Shown here: positions 17,083-25,388 of the stretch, piece by piece
How the letters are laid out: every line of letters starts with the position of its first letter
Numbering within the stretch: position 1 is the stretch's first letter
DNA from: Acidimicrobiaceae bacterium
GTDB lineage: Bacteria > Actinomycetota > Acidimicrobiia > Acidimicrobiales > Ilumatobacteraceae
Assembly (NCBI GenBank): GCA_020637235.1
Contig: JACJWG010000020.1
Location: forward strand, 1 to 64,000
Length of the DNA: 64,000 bases
Direction: 5' to 3'
The notes under the pieces: model-generated
Told to the model about the DNA's origin: nothing
What the model saw: the letters and a program-made list of their open reading frames with translations, nothing else
The model's database searches: none
Program-made: the position numbers and the translations under genes

Positions 17083-17775
17083 TCAGATCTGGTGGATCAA
17101 CTGCTCCACGGGGGTGACCATCCCGACGTAGAAGGCACCGAACTCGCCGTAGAGCGCCGACGCCTCGTCGAAGCGCATCGTGTAGACGACCTCTTTCAGG
17201 TCGTCGGGGTGCGCGGCGAAAAGGGTGACACCCCATTCGAAGTCGTCGAAGCCCGCCGAGCCGGTGACGTACTGGATCACGCGTCCCGCGAACTTGCGGC
17301 CGCTGGTGCCGTGCTCGTGCATCAGGCGCTTGCGGTCGTCGTACGCGAGCGTGAACCAGTTGGCGTGAGCTTCTCGCTTCTTGCTCATCGGATAGAAGCA
17401 CCACGCCGGCATGTCCTTGCCCTCGGGCGGGATCGTCGGATACAGGCGGGCGCGGATCATCTCCTCGGGCAGGCCCTTCGCGTACTCGCTCGACTCCGTG
17501 AGGCTGACGTAGCTGTCGACCACCTCGAGACCGGCCCGCTGCACACCGGTCTGCAGCGAACGCAACTCGCGCAGGTCGGCGTGCATCGCCATCACCGCCA
17601 CGTCGGCCTTGTGGCCGAGCATCGCGACGGTGCACACCATGACACCGTTGCTCTCGGCGGCCTTCACGGCGGCGACCAGCGCTTCGCCGTCGAACATCGG
17701 CGTCGGCTTGCAGAACAGGTGGATCACACCGAGGCCGGCGCTCGGCGAGACGGGTGCGATGGAGGAGTCGCTCAT
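17083..17775 (-). CDS. hemQ: Coproheme decarboxylase (chlorite dismutase-like, HemQ/ChdC)
   Basis: 230 aa from ATG at 17775. The sequence fits the chlorite dismutase-fold coproheme decarboxylases that finish heme synthesis in Gram-positive bacteria: 'SLTESSEYAKGLPEEM', the catalytic-Tyr segment 'AWCFYPMSKKREAHANWF' (Tyr about residue 128), and the proximal-His segment 'RLMHEHGTSGRKFAG' (about residue 150). There is no signal peptide, so it is cytoplasmic. It lies 9 bp downstream of fdhD on the same strand. A true chlorite dismutase would have an Arg-centred distal pocket and usually a different length; the decarboxylase is the better call. Confidence 0.9.
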   Translation of the reverse strand: MSDSSIAPVSPSAGLGVIHLFCKPTPMFDGEALVAAVKAAESNGVMVCTVAMLGHKADVAVMAMHADLRELRSLQTGVQRAGLEVVDSYVSLTESSEYAKGLPEEMIRARLYPTIPPEGKDMPAWCFYPMSKKREAHANWFTLAYDDRKRLMHEHGTSGRKFAGRVIQYVTGSAGFDDFEWGVTLFAAHPDDLKEVVYTMRFDEASALYGEFGAFYVGMVTPVEQLIHQI

Positions 17776-17784
17776 GGCTCCACC

Positions 17785-18624
17785 CTACGTCGGCTCGGCC
17801 AGCGAACCCCATGCGTCGTCGTCACCGATGCGCTCGGGTGCGTACACGTTGAGTCCGTCGGCGCGGGTGAATCCGACGAGCCGCAGGCCGGCGCGCCGTG
17901 CGGTCTGCACGGCCAGGCTCGTGGGCGCGCTCACCGCGACCAGCGTGCCGAACCCGGCCGCCCACGCCTTCTGCACCAGCTCGAAGCTCGCCCGACCGCT
18001 GACGTACAACCCGAGCCCGGTGGCGGGCAACGAACGGTCGAGCAACATCCGTCCGACCACCTTGTCGACCGCGTTGTGCCGCCCGACGTCCTCCCGCACG
18101 AGCAGCACCCGCCCGGCGGCGTCGAACACCGCGGCCGCGTGCACCGCGCCGGTCGCGGCGAACAGGGTCTGGCCCGGCATCGCCGCGTCGGGCAGGCCGG
18201 CGAGCACCGGTAGGGGGATCGGCGTGGTGGCGGGCAGCGGCGCCAGCCACGTGCAGAGTTCGTCGATCGCCTCGTTGCCACAGACGCCGCAACTCGAGGT
18301 CGTGTTCCCCAGCCTCGGTGTGGGCACCGGCGCGCGGCCACCGGTGTCGACGGTGACGACGTTGAACTCACTGTCGCTCGCGGCCCCGTCGGCGCAGTAG
18401 CGCACGCCCGTGACGGGCGCGCCGTGCAGCACGCCGTCGCCGTGGCAGAAGCCCACGGCGAGCTCGAAGTCGTTGCCCGGCGTCCGCATCGTGGTCGCCA
18501 CCCGATGGCCGTCGAGCTGGATGCTCATCGGCTCCTCGACGATCAGCTCGTCGGGCCCGCGACGTGCGCTGCGCCGATCGACGCGGGTGACCAGGTGGGT
18601 GTCGGTGCGACGCCGTGCAGCCAT
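17785..18624 (-). CDS. fdhD: Formate dehydrogenase accessory sulfurtransferase FdhD
   Basis: 279 aa from ATG at 18624. It shows the FdhD pattern: 'PDELIVEEPMSIQLDG' at the start, the sulfur-carrying Cys pair in 'TSSCGVCGNEAIDEL' (about residues 110-114), 'VREDVGRHNAVDKVVGRM' near 175, and 'SGRASFELVQKAWAAG' near 210. FdhD passes sulfur from a cysteine desulfurase to the molybdenum cofactor of formate dehydrogenase. No formate dehydrogenase is in the window; a molybdenum hydroxylase is at 41902. It is probably co-transcribed with hemQ and the FAD oxidoreductase upstream. Confidence 0.93.
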   Translation of the reverse strand: MAARRRTDTHLVTRVDRRSARRGPDELIVEEPMSIQLDGHRVATTMRTPGNDFELAVGFCHGDGVLHGAPVTGVRYCADGAASDSEFNVVTVDTGGRAPVPTPRLGNTTSSCGVCGNEAIDELCTWLAPLPATTPIPLPVLAGLPDAAMPGQTLFAATGAVHAAAVFDAAGRVLLVREDVGRHNAVDKVVGRMLLDRSLPATGLGLYVSGRASFELVQKAWAAGFGTLVAVSAPTSLAVQTARRAGLRLVGFTRADGLNVYAPERIGDDDAWGSLAEPT

Positions 18625-18649
18625 CGCCTCGACGGTACCGGCGCTCGCC

Positions 18650-18702
18650 GCGATCAGACCGCGATCAGACCGCGATCAGACCGCGATCAGACCGCGATCA
18701 GG
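18650..18702. repeat. 11-bp tandem stop-codon array (4+ copies) at end of FAD oxidoreductase gene
   Basis: Four full units of gcgatcagacc (18650-18693) and one partial. On the minus strand the unit reads ctgatcgcggt, and the gene at 18687-20135 uses the TGA of one unit as its stop. Further TGAs follow every 11 nt, hence in all three frames. The array fills most of the gap before fdhD. Confidence 0.92.
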
Positions 18703-20135
18703 TCGAGCAGGTCGGCGCGCGAGGCGGGCCCGAGCGGCGGATCGGCCGGACGCTGGTCGCGGGTCTGCCACGCGGCCAGCACTCGCGCCCCGACGTCGGG
18801 ATCGGTGGCCAGCTCGTCGGGTCGTGAGAGCAGGTTCAGGCTCCGGAAGAAGGCACGCAGCACGACCGGATCGGTGCGCATCGCCGGCAGCAGCCCGTCG
18901 CGGAGCACGGCCCGCATGAAGGTCCGTGGGTCGCTCGTGTCGGCATCGGGATCCTCGCCGGCGAGCAGTGCGGCCGCCACCCGGCGTGCCTCGGCGTCCT
19001 GGGCGACCCCTGCCTGGTACCACGGCAGGATCTCCGCCCGCAGCGACGCGTCGTATGCCAGGGCCACCTCGCGGAGATCGTCACCGAAGGCCGCGACCGC
19101 GTCCGCCATCAGATGGGCGCTCCAGAACGCGGTCGAGCATCCGCGTCCGTACAGCGGGTTGGTGCACAGCACGACGTCGCCCACCGGGATCACACCCGTG
19201 GCCACCGGCTCGCCGTCGACGACGTGGTCGCGCCACCGATTGAGCAGACCGGCCATCACGTGCACCTCGTCGGTGAGTGGTTCGCCACGCCCGTCGAGCC
19301 ACGGGGCGGTGGCGGCGAGATGCCGGGCAGTGGTGTCGAACACCACGGGATCCGCGAGCAACTTGCGCAGCTGGTCGTCGTCGACCGGTGTGGCGAGCGT
19401 GATCGAGAACGTGTCGTTGTCACCGACGAACACGCCGTACTTGAGGTAACCGAGGTCGCCGCCGATCGGGCCGGTGCGCGGCGGAGCCTCGCACCCGGGG
19501 CGCAGGCGATAGAACCGGCTGTAGTACACGATGCCGGTGTCCTCCACCTGCTCGTGCACCGGCGGTGCGCCCAGCTCGGCCAGCCAGTCGGGCAGCACCG
19601 ACCGTCGCCCGTTCGCGGCGATCACCAGGTCGAACGCCGACGTCGACCCGTCGGCGAGCCGGACACCCACGACGTGCGGCCGCCCCGGCTCGTCCGCGGC
19701 GACCAGACCGACCACGGGTTCGCCGGTGCGGAACGCGACGCGGCCGTCGGCGATCGCCGCCCGGCGCAGCACCCATTCGAACGTCGTGCGCCGGCAGGCG
19801 AGCATCACGAGCTCGTCGTCACCCGGTTCACGCTCGAAGCCCACCATGGTCGGGGGCAGATCGTCGTCGACCCGCATCTCGGTCGCGCCCTCGGCGAGCA
19901 ACGCAGCGTGGATGTCGGGGTACGACGTCGCCAGCATGTTGCGCAGCCGTGCCAGGAACGCGTGGCTGTGACGAACCTGCGGCGCGCCTCGGCGATCCCA
20001 TGCGAAGGCCTCGTCCGCCGACGACGGCATCGGTGTGTCGTCACGCTCGAACACCGACACCTGGTGACCCTGGCGAGCGAGCGCCAGGGCTGAACCGAGA
20101 CCCGCCACACCACCACCGACCACTGCCACGCGCAT
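18687..20135 (-). CDS. FAD-dependent oxidoreductase (PHBH/geranylgeranyl reductase-like)
   Basis: 482 aa from ATG at 20135. The Rossmann dinucleotide motif GGGVAGLGSA starts at residue 7, with 'QVSVFERDD' as the second beta strand. 'HAFLARLRNML' and 'RRTTFEWVLRRAA' give the substrate-entry region. The second FAD motif is 'GVIPVGDVVLCTNPLYGRG' (Gly-Asp, about residue 318), followed by 'STAFWSAHLMADAV'. It groups with group A flavin monooxygenases and geranylgeranyl reductase-like enzymes; the substrate is unknown. The stop lies inside an 11-bp tandem repeat, 62 bp before fdhD. Confidence 0.85.
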   Translation of the reverse strand: MRVAVVGGGVAGLGSALALARQGHQVSVFERDDTPMPSSADEAFAWDRRGAPQVRHSHAFLARLRNMLATSYPDIHAALLAEGATEMRVDDDLPPTMVGFEREPGDDELVMLACRRTTFEWVLRRAAIADGRVAFRTGEPVVGLVAADEPGRPHVVGVRLADGSTSAFDLVIAANGRRSVLPDWLAELGAPPVHEQVEDTGIVYYSRFYRLRPGCEAPPRTGPIGGDLGYLKYGVFVGDNDTFSITLATPVDDDQLRKLLADPVVFDTTARHLAATAPWLDGRGEPLTDEVHVMAGLLNRWRDHVVDGEPVATGVIPVGDVVLCTNPLYGRGCSTAFWSAHLMADAVAAFGDDLREVALAYDASLRAEILPWYQAGVAQDAEARRVAAALLAGEDPDADTSDPRTFMRAVLRDGLLPAMRTDPVVLRAFFRSLNLLSRPDELATDPDVGARVLAAWQTRDQRPADPPLGPASRADLLDLIAV

Positions 20136-20211
20136 GTCGCGAGGCTAGGTGTGAGCGTCCGGCCGGGTCGACGGACGGTGGCGTGACCTTTGTCGTCACG
20201 TCCGGACAGTC

Positions 20212-21009
20212 GTGACCGTGAACACCGCCACCGGATCGACGACGACCGGATCGACGACGACCGGATCGACGACCGGATCGACGACGACCGGATCGACAGC
20301 GCCCGGCAGGAGCGCCGGTACATTCGACACCGTGCGAGATGCCGACGTGCTGCTGGTGGAGGACGCCCCCGAGTACGCGCAGATGGTGACCGCGATCCTC
20401 CGGCAGTCGAACCATCGCGTGCGCACCGCCACGACCGTCGGCGACGCGCTCGCCGCGCTCACCTCGGCGCCACCCGACCTGGTGGTGCTCGACCTCACCC
20501 TGCCCGACGGCGACGGTCTCGATCTGTGCCGCACGATCCGCGAGCGATCGAGCGCGTACATCCTGGTGCTGTCGGGCCGTGACGAGGAGATCGACAAGCT
20601 GCTCGGCTTCAAGCTCGGCGCCGACGACTACGTCACCAAACCGTTCTCGCCCCGCGAGTTCGCGGCGCGGGTGGAGGCGTTGCTGCGCCGGCCCCGCGTC
20701 GCCATGGTGAGTTCGGAGCGGGTGATCGGGCACGTCACGTTGCGCACCGAGTCACGCGAGGTGGAGGTGGCAGGGCGCCCGGTCGAGCTCACCCGCATCG
20801 AGTTCGATCTGCTCGACACCTTGAGCGCCAGCCCGAAGGTGGTGTTCACCCGAGCCCAGCTGATCGAGCGGGTGTGGGGCCCGGACTGGTACGCCGACGA
20901 CCACGTCGTCGACGTGCACATCGCCAACCTGCGCAAGAAGGTCGACCAGCCGGGCGGCACGAGTGTGGTCCGCACCGTGCGCGGCGTGGGCTACGGGCTC
21001 AACGGCTGA
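20212..21009 (+). CDS. OmpR/PhoB-family response regulator with Thr/Gly/Ser-repeat N-terminus
   Basis: 265 aa if started at GTG 20212; a GTG at 20332 (VRDADVLLVED) would give the bare regulator of 225 aa. The receiver domain begins at about residue 43, with phosphoacceptor Asp in 'LVVLDLTLPDGDGLD' (about residue 94) and Lys in 'DDYVTKPFSPREF'. A winged-helix DNA-binding domain follows ('FTRAQLIERVWGPDWYADD'). I prefer the long form because the upstream repeat varies only in multiples of three bases. It is convergent with, and overlaps by 11 bp, the hybrid kinase gene, a likely partner. Confidence 0.85.
   Translation: MTVNTATGSTTTGSTTTGSTTGSTTTGSTAPGRSAGTFDTVRDADVLLVEDAPEYAQMVTAILRQSNHRVRTATTVGDALAALTSAPPDLVVLDLTLPDGDGLDLCRTIRERSSAYILVLSGRDEEIDKLLGFKLGADDYVTKPFSPREFAARVEALLRRPRVAMVSSERVIGHVTLRTESREVEVAGRPVELTRIEFDLLDTLSASPKVVFTRAQLIERVWGPDWYADDHVVDVHIANLRKKVDQPGGTSVVRTVRGVGYGLNG
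20229..20304 (+). repeat. In-frame 15/12-bp tandem repeat (TGSTT) at regulator N-terminus
   Basis: The unit accggatcgacgacg occurs five times, with one copy shortened to 12 bp (accggatcgacg). All length changes are multiples of three, so the frame encoding TGSTT is kept, which favours translation of this stretch as the N-terminus of the response regulator. Confidence 0.85.
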
Positions 21010-23401
21010 CGGTCGACGCCACCCACGCCGTCAGCTGCTCGCGCAGCGACGCCGCCGACCCCCGCAACCCCTCGGCCCCGAGTCGGCCCGCCGCGTGGTC
21101 GGCACAGTGTTCGGCGAGGGCGCCGCCACCCACGAGCCGTGCGCTCGAGGTGATCGTGTGCACCAGTTTGCGCAACGCCTCGGCATCGCTCGAAGCACGC
21201 GCTGCGACGATGCCGTCGATCCGGACGTCCAGCTCACCGAGGAAGGTCGCCACCAGGTCGGCGACCGTGGCACGATCACCGATCTCGTCCACCAGCCCCT
21301 CGAGCTGGGCGACGTCGAGCACGCGCGGCCCGACATCGATGCCCGTGCTCGTGCTCGTGCTCGTGGCGGTCTCGGCGCGATGGCGTCGCGCCGCCACCCG
21401 GAGCGGCTCGATGCGTTCGAAGGCCGCGGCGAGATCGGCGAGGCCGACCGGCTTGGGCACGTAGTCGTCCATGCCGGCGTCGAGGCATCCGGCGCGGTCG
21501 GCGAGCGATGCGCTGGCGGTGACGCCGACGATCGCGACCCGGCGGCCGGCCGGCTCGGCCCGACGGATGCGGCGTGTGGTCTCGAGCCCGTCGATGCCGG
21601 GCAGGTGGTAGTCCATCAACACCACTTCCACCGCCGCGCCGTCCGCACCACCGAGGTGGCTGAGCGCCTCCTCGCCGCTGCCGACCACGTGACACGCATG
21701 GCCGAGGCTGCGCAGCTGCGCTCGAGCGAGTTGCTGGTTCACCGCGTTGTCCTCCACCACCAGCACCGGCGCCCCGACGACCGGTGCGACGGCCACGGGC
21801 GCTGTGGGCGCGGGCGCTGTGGGCGCGGGCGAGGACCCGGGCGTCGCACGCTGGACATGCTCGACGTGCTCGACGGGCTCGACGGCGTCGAGGGGGAACA
21901 CGAGCCGGAAGGTCGTGCCCGTCCCCACCTCGCTCGTCACGTCGACGGTGCCACCCAGCATCGCCACGATGCGTTGCACGATCGACAGCCCGAGCCCGGC
22001 ACCGGCCCGCCGGCCGGCGGTGGTGGCCGAGCGGAACGGCTCGAACACCTGGCGCAGCTCGTCGGCGGGGATGCCGTCGCCGGTGTCGACCACCTCCAAG
22101 ACCAGCTGGCCCTGCGCCTCCACCGACGCGAGCACCCGCACGCGCCCGGCCGAGGTGAACTTCAGCGCGTTGCCCACCAGGTTCGACATCACCTGACGCA
22201 GGCGGACCGGGTCGGTCCGCACGAGCGACGGCATCGAGGGGTCGATGAGCGCGTTCACGTCGACACCCGGCTGCGCGGTCGTACGGGCGATCGCCACCAC
22301 GTCGGTGAGCAGGCCGCGCAGATCGACCGGCGCCAGCTCGATGCTCATCGAGCCGAGCTCGAGCCGTGAAGTGGTGAGCAGATCGTCGACCACGCGCGTG
22401 AGGTCGCGGATCTGCCGGTTGATCGTGCCGGCGAGATCGCGTTCGGCGTCCGGGAGTTCGCCGTGCGAGAGCAGTTCGCTGATCCCCTGCACGGCGTGCA
22501 GTGGATTGCGCAGCTCGTGGCTCACCGTGGCGAGCACACGCGAGCGCAACTCGGCCTCTGCCACCGCGTCGTCACGGCTCGACCGCAGCTCGTCGACCAT
22601 CCGCTTGTGTGGCGTGACGTTGCGCGTCGTGAGCACGATGCCGCTCACCTCGGGGTCGTCCAGCAGGTTGACCGCGTGGATCTCGAGGGTCTCGACGGTG
22701 TTGTCCGCCGAGATCACCTCGATCTCGCCGCTCACCGACTCGCCGGGGCGGGCGAGCACCTGCTGTTGCAGCGCGAGCACCGACTCCTCCTGGCCCGGCG
22801 CCAGCAGGTCGAAGATGCTGCGCGATGCCCAGAACTCGCTCGGATAGCCCATGATCGGCTTGTAGCGGCCCGACGTCTCGATCAGCCGGCCCTGCTCGTC
22901 GACGAGGCTGATGGTGTCGTGGATGTTCTCGACGAGCTTGCGCATGAGGCCGTCGGCCATCGGCTGTCGGTCGTCGACCGGGCTGAGCACGCCGAGCAGG
23001 GCGATGCACACGCCGTCGCGACGGATGGGCGTGACGTCGAGGCGGGCACGGGCGAGCGAGCCGTCCCGGCGGACGTGCAGCTTCTCGGTCGAGTAGTGGT
23101 CGAGGTCGCCGGCGACGAGCCGCTCGATGTACGCCCGCGTCCACGACTGGTCCTCGGGTCGGGTGGTGCGCGCCACGTCGAGATCGACGATGTCGTCCGA
23201 CCCGTACCCGAGGTAGGCGCGGTACGCCGCGTTGCCGGCCAATTGGCGTCCACTCGGGCTGACGAGCGACAGCGGGATCGGGGCGAGCTCGAACACGGTG
23301 AGCCACAACCGCTCGTCGAGCTGGGCGAACTCGTCGGCGATCGCCCCGCGGAACACCGCAGGGCTCTCGGCGATCTCGGGCGATTCCGGCACGACAGCCA
23401 T
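20999..23401 (-). CDS. Hybrid sensor histidine kinase: PAS-PAS-HisKA-HATPase-receiver-Hpt
   Basis: 800 aa from ATG at 23401; the open frame continues upstream to 25156 but that part overlaps other genes and is not protein-like. There are two PAS domains (about residues 25-140 and 150-270), a HisKA dimerisation helix with phospho-His in 'VSHELRNPLHAV' (about 293), an HATPase with 'NLVGNALKFTSAG' and 'GAGLGLSIVQRI', a Pro/Ala linker, a receiver with Asp in 'VVLMDYHLPGIDGLE' (about 594), and a C-terminal Hpt with His in 'KLVHTITSSARLVG' (about 745). There is no membrane segment, so sensing is cytoplasmic. The domain set allows a full internal phosphorelay. It converges on the OmpR-type regulator. 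Confidence 0.92.
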   Translation of the reverse strand: MAVVPESPEIAESPAVFRGAIADEFAQLDERLWLTVFELAPIPLSLVSPSGRQLAGNAAYRAYLGYGSDDIVDLDVARTTRPEDQSWTRAYIERLVAGDLDHYSTEKLHVRRDGSLARARLDVTPIRRDGVCIALLGVLSPVDDRQPMADGLMRKLVENIHDTISLVDEQGRLIETSGRYKPIMGYPSEFWASRSIFDLLAPGQEESVLALQQQVLARPGESVSGEIEVISADNTVETLEIHAVNLLDDPEVSGIVLTTRNVTPHKRMVDELRSSRDDAVAEAELRSRVLATVSHELRNPLHAVQGISELLSHGELPDAERDLAGTINRQIRDLTRVVDDLLTTSRLELGSMSIELAPVDLRGLLTDVVAIARTTAQPGVDVNALIDPSMPSLVRTDPVRLRQVMSNLVGNALKFTSAGRVRVLASVEAQGQLVLEVVDTGDGIPADELRQVFEPFRSATTAGRRAGAGLGLSIVQRIVAMLGGTVDVTSEVGTGTTFRLVFPLDAVEPVEHVEHVQRATPGSSPAPTAPAPTAPVAVAPVVGAPVLVVEDNAVNQQLARAQLRSLGHACHVVGSGEEALSHLGGADGAAVEVVLMDYHLPGIDGLETTRRIRRAEPAGRRVAIVGVTASASLADRAGCLDAGMDDYVPKPVGLADLAAAFERIEPLRVAARRHRAETATSTSTSTGIDVGPRVLDVAQLEGLVDEIGDRATVADLVATFLGELDVRIDGIVAARASSDAEALRKLVHTITSSARLVGGGALAEHCADHAAGRLGAEGLRGSAASLREQLTAWVASTVSR

Positions 23402-23587
23402 GATGGTCGATCGTCCGGCGGCCGGACCGCGCGCACCACCAGGTGCAGGCCGTCGAGAGGTGCCGACACCCGGTCGCGGTTCGGTCCGCGAGCCGGAGAT
23501 CAAGATCGGATCAAGCCGGATCAAGCGCAGATCAGGTTCCACGTCCGGTGCTTGCCGACCGCGGCGCGTGGTCGCACACTCATCCTC

Positions 23588-24877
23588 ATGCCTCGCGACG
23601 CAGCCGTGCCGGCGGCCGACGATCTGCGCGATCTGCGCGATCCACGCCGTCCGACAGATGTCGTCGCGCGCCTCGCGTTGCAGCTCGTCATGTCGACCGA
23701 CGACGAGTTGGACGAGACGATCGTCGACGTGCTGCGCAGCCTCGGCGAGCTCGAGGACGCCGATCGCGCCTACATCACGATGTACGCCGAGGACGGCACG
23801 TTCAGCAACAGCCACGAATGGTGCCGGCGCGGTGTCGAGTCGCACCAGGACACGATCCATCACCTGTCCTCGAGCGACTTCCCGTGGTCGGTCGGCCTGG
23901 CGGAGCGAGGCCAGGTGCTCAACGCCGGCAGTCTCGACGAGATGCTGCCCGACGGCCGGGCCGAGTACGAGTCGTTCGCCCGCTTCGGGGTGTGCTCGGT
24001 GTTGCAGGTGCCGATGCAGGTGCGCGGGCGGTTGCGGTGCCTGATCGGCTTCAACCGCCTGCGCGACAGCCGCCGCTGGAGTGACGACACCGTCGAGGTG
24101 GTCGGCGCGATCGCCGACGCGATCGCGGTGGTGCTCGCCCGTCGCGACAGCGAGCGCGACATCCGCGCCGCTCGCGACGCGGCCGAGCGGGCGAGTCGCG
24201 CCAAGGACGAGTTCATCGCCCGGATGAGCCATGAGCTCCGCACCCCGCTGCACGCGATCCTCGGATTCGCCGAACTGCTCCGGCTCGAGACGTCGTCCGA
24301 CTCGGCGACCGCCGCGATCGACCAGATCGAGACGGGCGGGCGCCGGCTGCTCACGTTCGTCGAGGACCTGCTCGACATCGGCCGCGTGGCGTCGGGCGAA
24401 CACCGCATGTCGCTCGAGCCGATCCCGCTGCGGTTCGCGATCGAACGCGCCGTGGTGGAGCTGCGGTCGATCGCCGCCACCCGTGGGGTGCGCCTCGTGC
24501 TCGGAGCCAGCCTCAGCGGGGTGGTCGTGCGTGCCGACGAGCACATGCTCGGCAAGGTGTTGAACAACCTGGTGTCGAACGCGATCAAGTACGGCTGGTC
24601 GGGCGGCGTGGTGGAGCTCGACGCGTTCGTGGTCGACGGTCGGTGCCGGTTGATGGTGCGCGACCACGGCCCCGGACTCACCCCGGATCAGCTGCAACAG
24701 GCGTTCGGGTCGTTCGTGCGGCTGAGCGACGACCAGACGGCCGAGCCCGGCATGGGCATCGGACTCACGATGTCGCGGTCGTACGCCGAGCAGATGGGCG
24801 GCTCGCTCGACCTGCAGAGCGTGCCCGGCGAGGGGACCACGGCCGTGATCACCCTGCCGGTGTCGATCCCGGTCTGA
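23588..24877 (+). CDS. GAF-domain sensor histidine kinase
   Basis: 429 aa from ATG at 23588 (MPRDAAVPAADD). Residues about 30-190 are a GAF domain ('EDADRAYITMYAEDGTFSNS', 'FARFGVCSVLQVPMQVRG'). After a short coiled linker come HisKA with the phospho-His in 'FIARMSHELRTPLHAI' (about 215) and HATPase motifs 'NLVSNAIKYGW', 'DHGPGLTPDQ' and 'GMGIGLTMSRS'. It is soluble, with no membrane segment. It is divergent from the hybrid kinase and has no receiver of its own. The stop is the first TGA of an 11-bp tandem array. Confidence 0.9.
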   Translation: MPRDAAVPAADDLRDLRDPRRPTDVVARLALQLVMSTDDELDETIVDVLRSLGELEDADRAYITMYAEDGTFSNSHEWCRRGVESHQDTIHHLSSSDFPWSVGLAERGQVLNAGSLDEMLPDGRAEYESFARFGVCSVLQVPMQVRGRLRCLIGFNRLRDSRRWSDDTVEVVGAIADAIAVVLARRDSERDIRAARDAAERASRAKDEFIARMSHELRTPLHAILGFAELLRLETSSDSATAAIDQIETGGRRLLTFVEDLLDIGRVASGEHRMSLEPIPLRFAIERAVVELRSIAATRGVRLVLGASLSGVVVRADEHMLGKVLNNLVSNAIKYGWSGGVVELDAFVVDGRCRLMVRDHGPGLTPDQLQQAFGSFVRLSDDQTAEPGMGIGLTMSRSYAEQMGGSLDLQSVPGEGTTAVITLPVSIPV

Positions 24878-24938
24878 TCCCGGTCTGATCCCGGTCTGAT
24901 CCCGGTCTGATCCCGGTCTGATCCCGGTCTGATCCCGG
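24865..24938. repeat. 11-bp tandem stop-codon array (6 copies) at end of GAF kinase gene
   Basis: The unit tgatcccggtc repeats from 24875 to about 24938 (five full units and one partial), preceded by a near-unit that is coding (cgatcccggtc). The kinase stop is the TGA at 24875-24877, and further TGAs follow every 11 nt, covering all three frames. It lies between convergent genes and may also affect transcription ending. Confidence 0.93.
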
Positions 24939-24951
24939 GTCCGTCCGTCGT

Positions 24952-25326
24952 TCAGGCGGCGACGAGGACCTGCGGCTCGACGGGGGCGGGCTCCCAGGCG
25001 GCCGCCGTCGTCGACGCCACGAAGTGCTCCCGGGCGGCGTCGCTGCGCAGGGTGTCGAGGTCCCACCAGCTGAGCGGCGAGCGGGGATCGGTCAGCGGGT
25101 GCCACAGCACGGCCACGTCCGACAGACCGCCGGCCACGAGGCGCTCGACGGCCCACACGTGGAACACGGCCAGGGTCTCGTGGTAGCTCGCCGCTGCGGC
25201 GAGCTCGCCCGGCACGGGCATCGGCACCTGATCGCGGCGCAGCGCCTCGAGCGCAGCGGCCGGACCGACCGTGCGCACGAGTCCGGTGATCGAGCGGAGG
25301 AGGTCGAGATGGGTGTGCGGTGCCAT
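24952..25326 (-). CDS. Hypothetical protein, divergent from Lrp regulator
   Basis: 124 aa from ATG at 25326 (MAPHTHLDLLRSITG). It is not recognised. It is mostly helical-looking, with 'ALRRDQVPMPVPGELAAAA' and a Trp-containing part ('LWHPLTDPRSPLSWWDLD'); no signal peptide or membrane span. It is divergent from the Lrp-type regulator at 25389 with 62 bp between the starts, the usual arrangement of an Lrp regulator and its target, so it may be regulated by it. Confidence 0.6.
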   Translation of the reverse strand: MAPHTHLDLLRSITGLVRTVGPAAALEALRRDQVPMPVPGELAAAASYHETLAVFHVWAVERLVAGGLSDVAVLWHPLTDPRSPLSWWDLDTLRSDAAREHFVASTTAAAWEPAPVEPQVLVAA

Positions 25327-25388
25327 GACGTGCAGTGAACCGCCGGACGCGGTGCGTCGGCGACGGATCGCGTGCAAGAATCCCCGGG

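Noticed and set aside
18650..18702. CRISPR-like array
   Set aside because: The 11-bp units are contiguous without spacers; so are the arrays at 24865, 52833 and 58211. No cas genes are present.
23402..25156. Upstream extension of the hybrid kinase frame (total 1385 residues)
   Set aside because: The extra part overlaps the GAF kinase gene on the opposite strand, lacks domains and is His/Arg-rich; the PAS domains begin right after the ATG at 23401.
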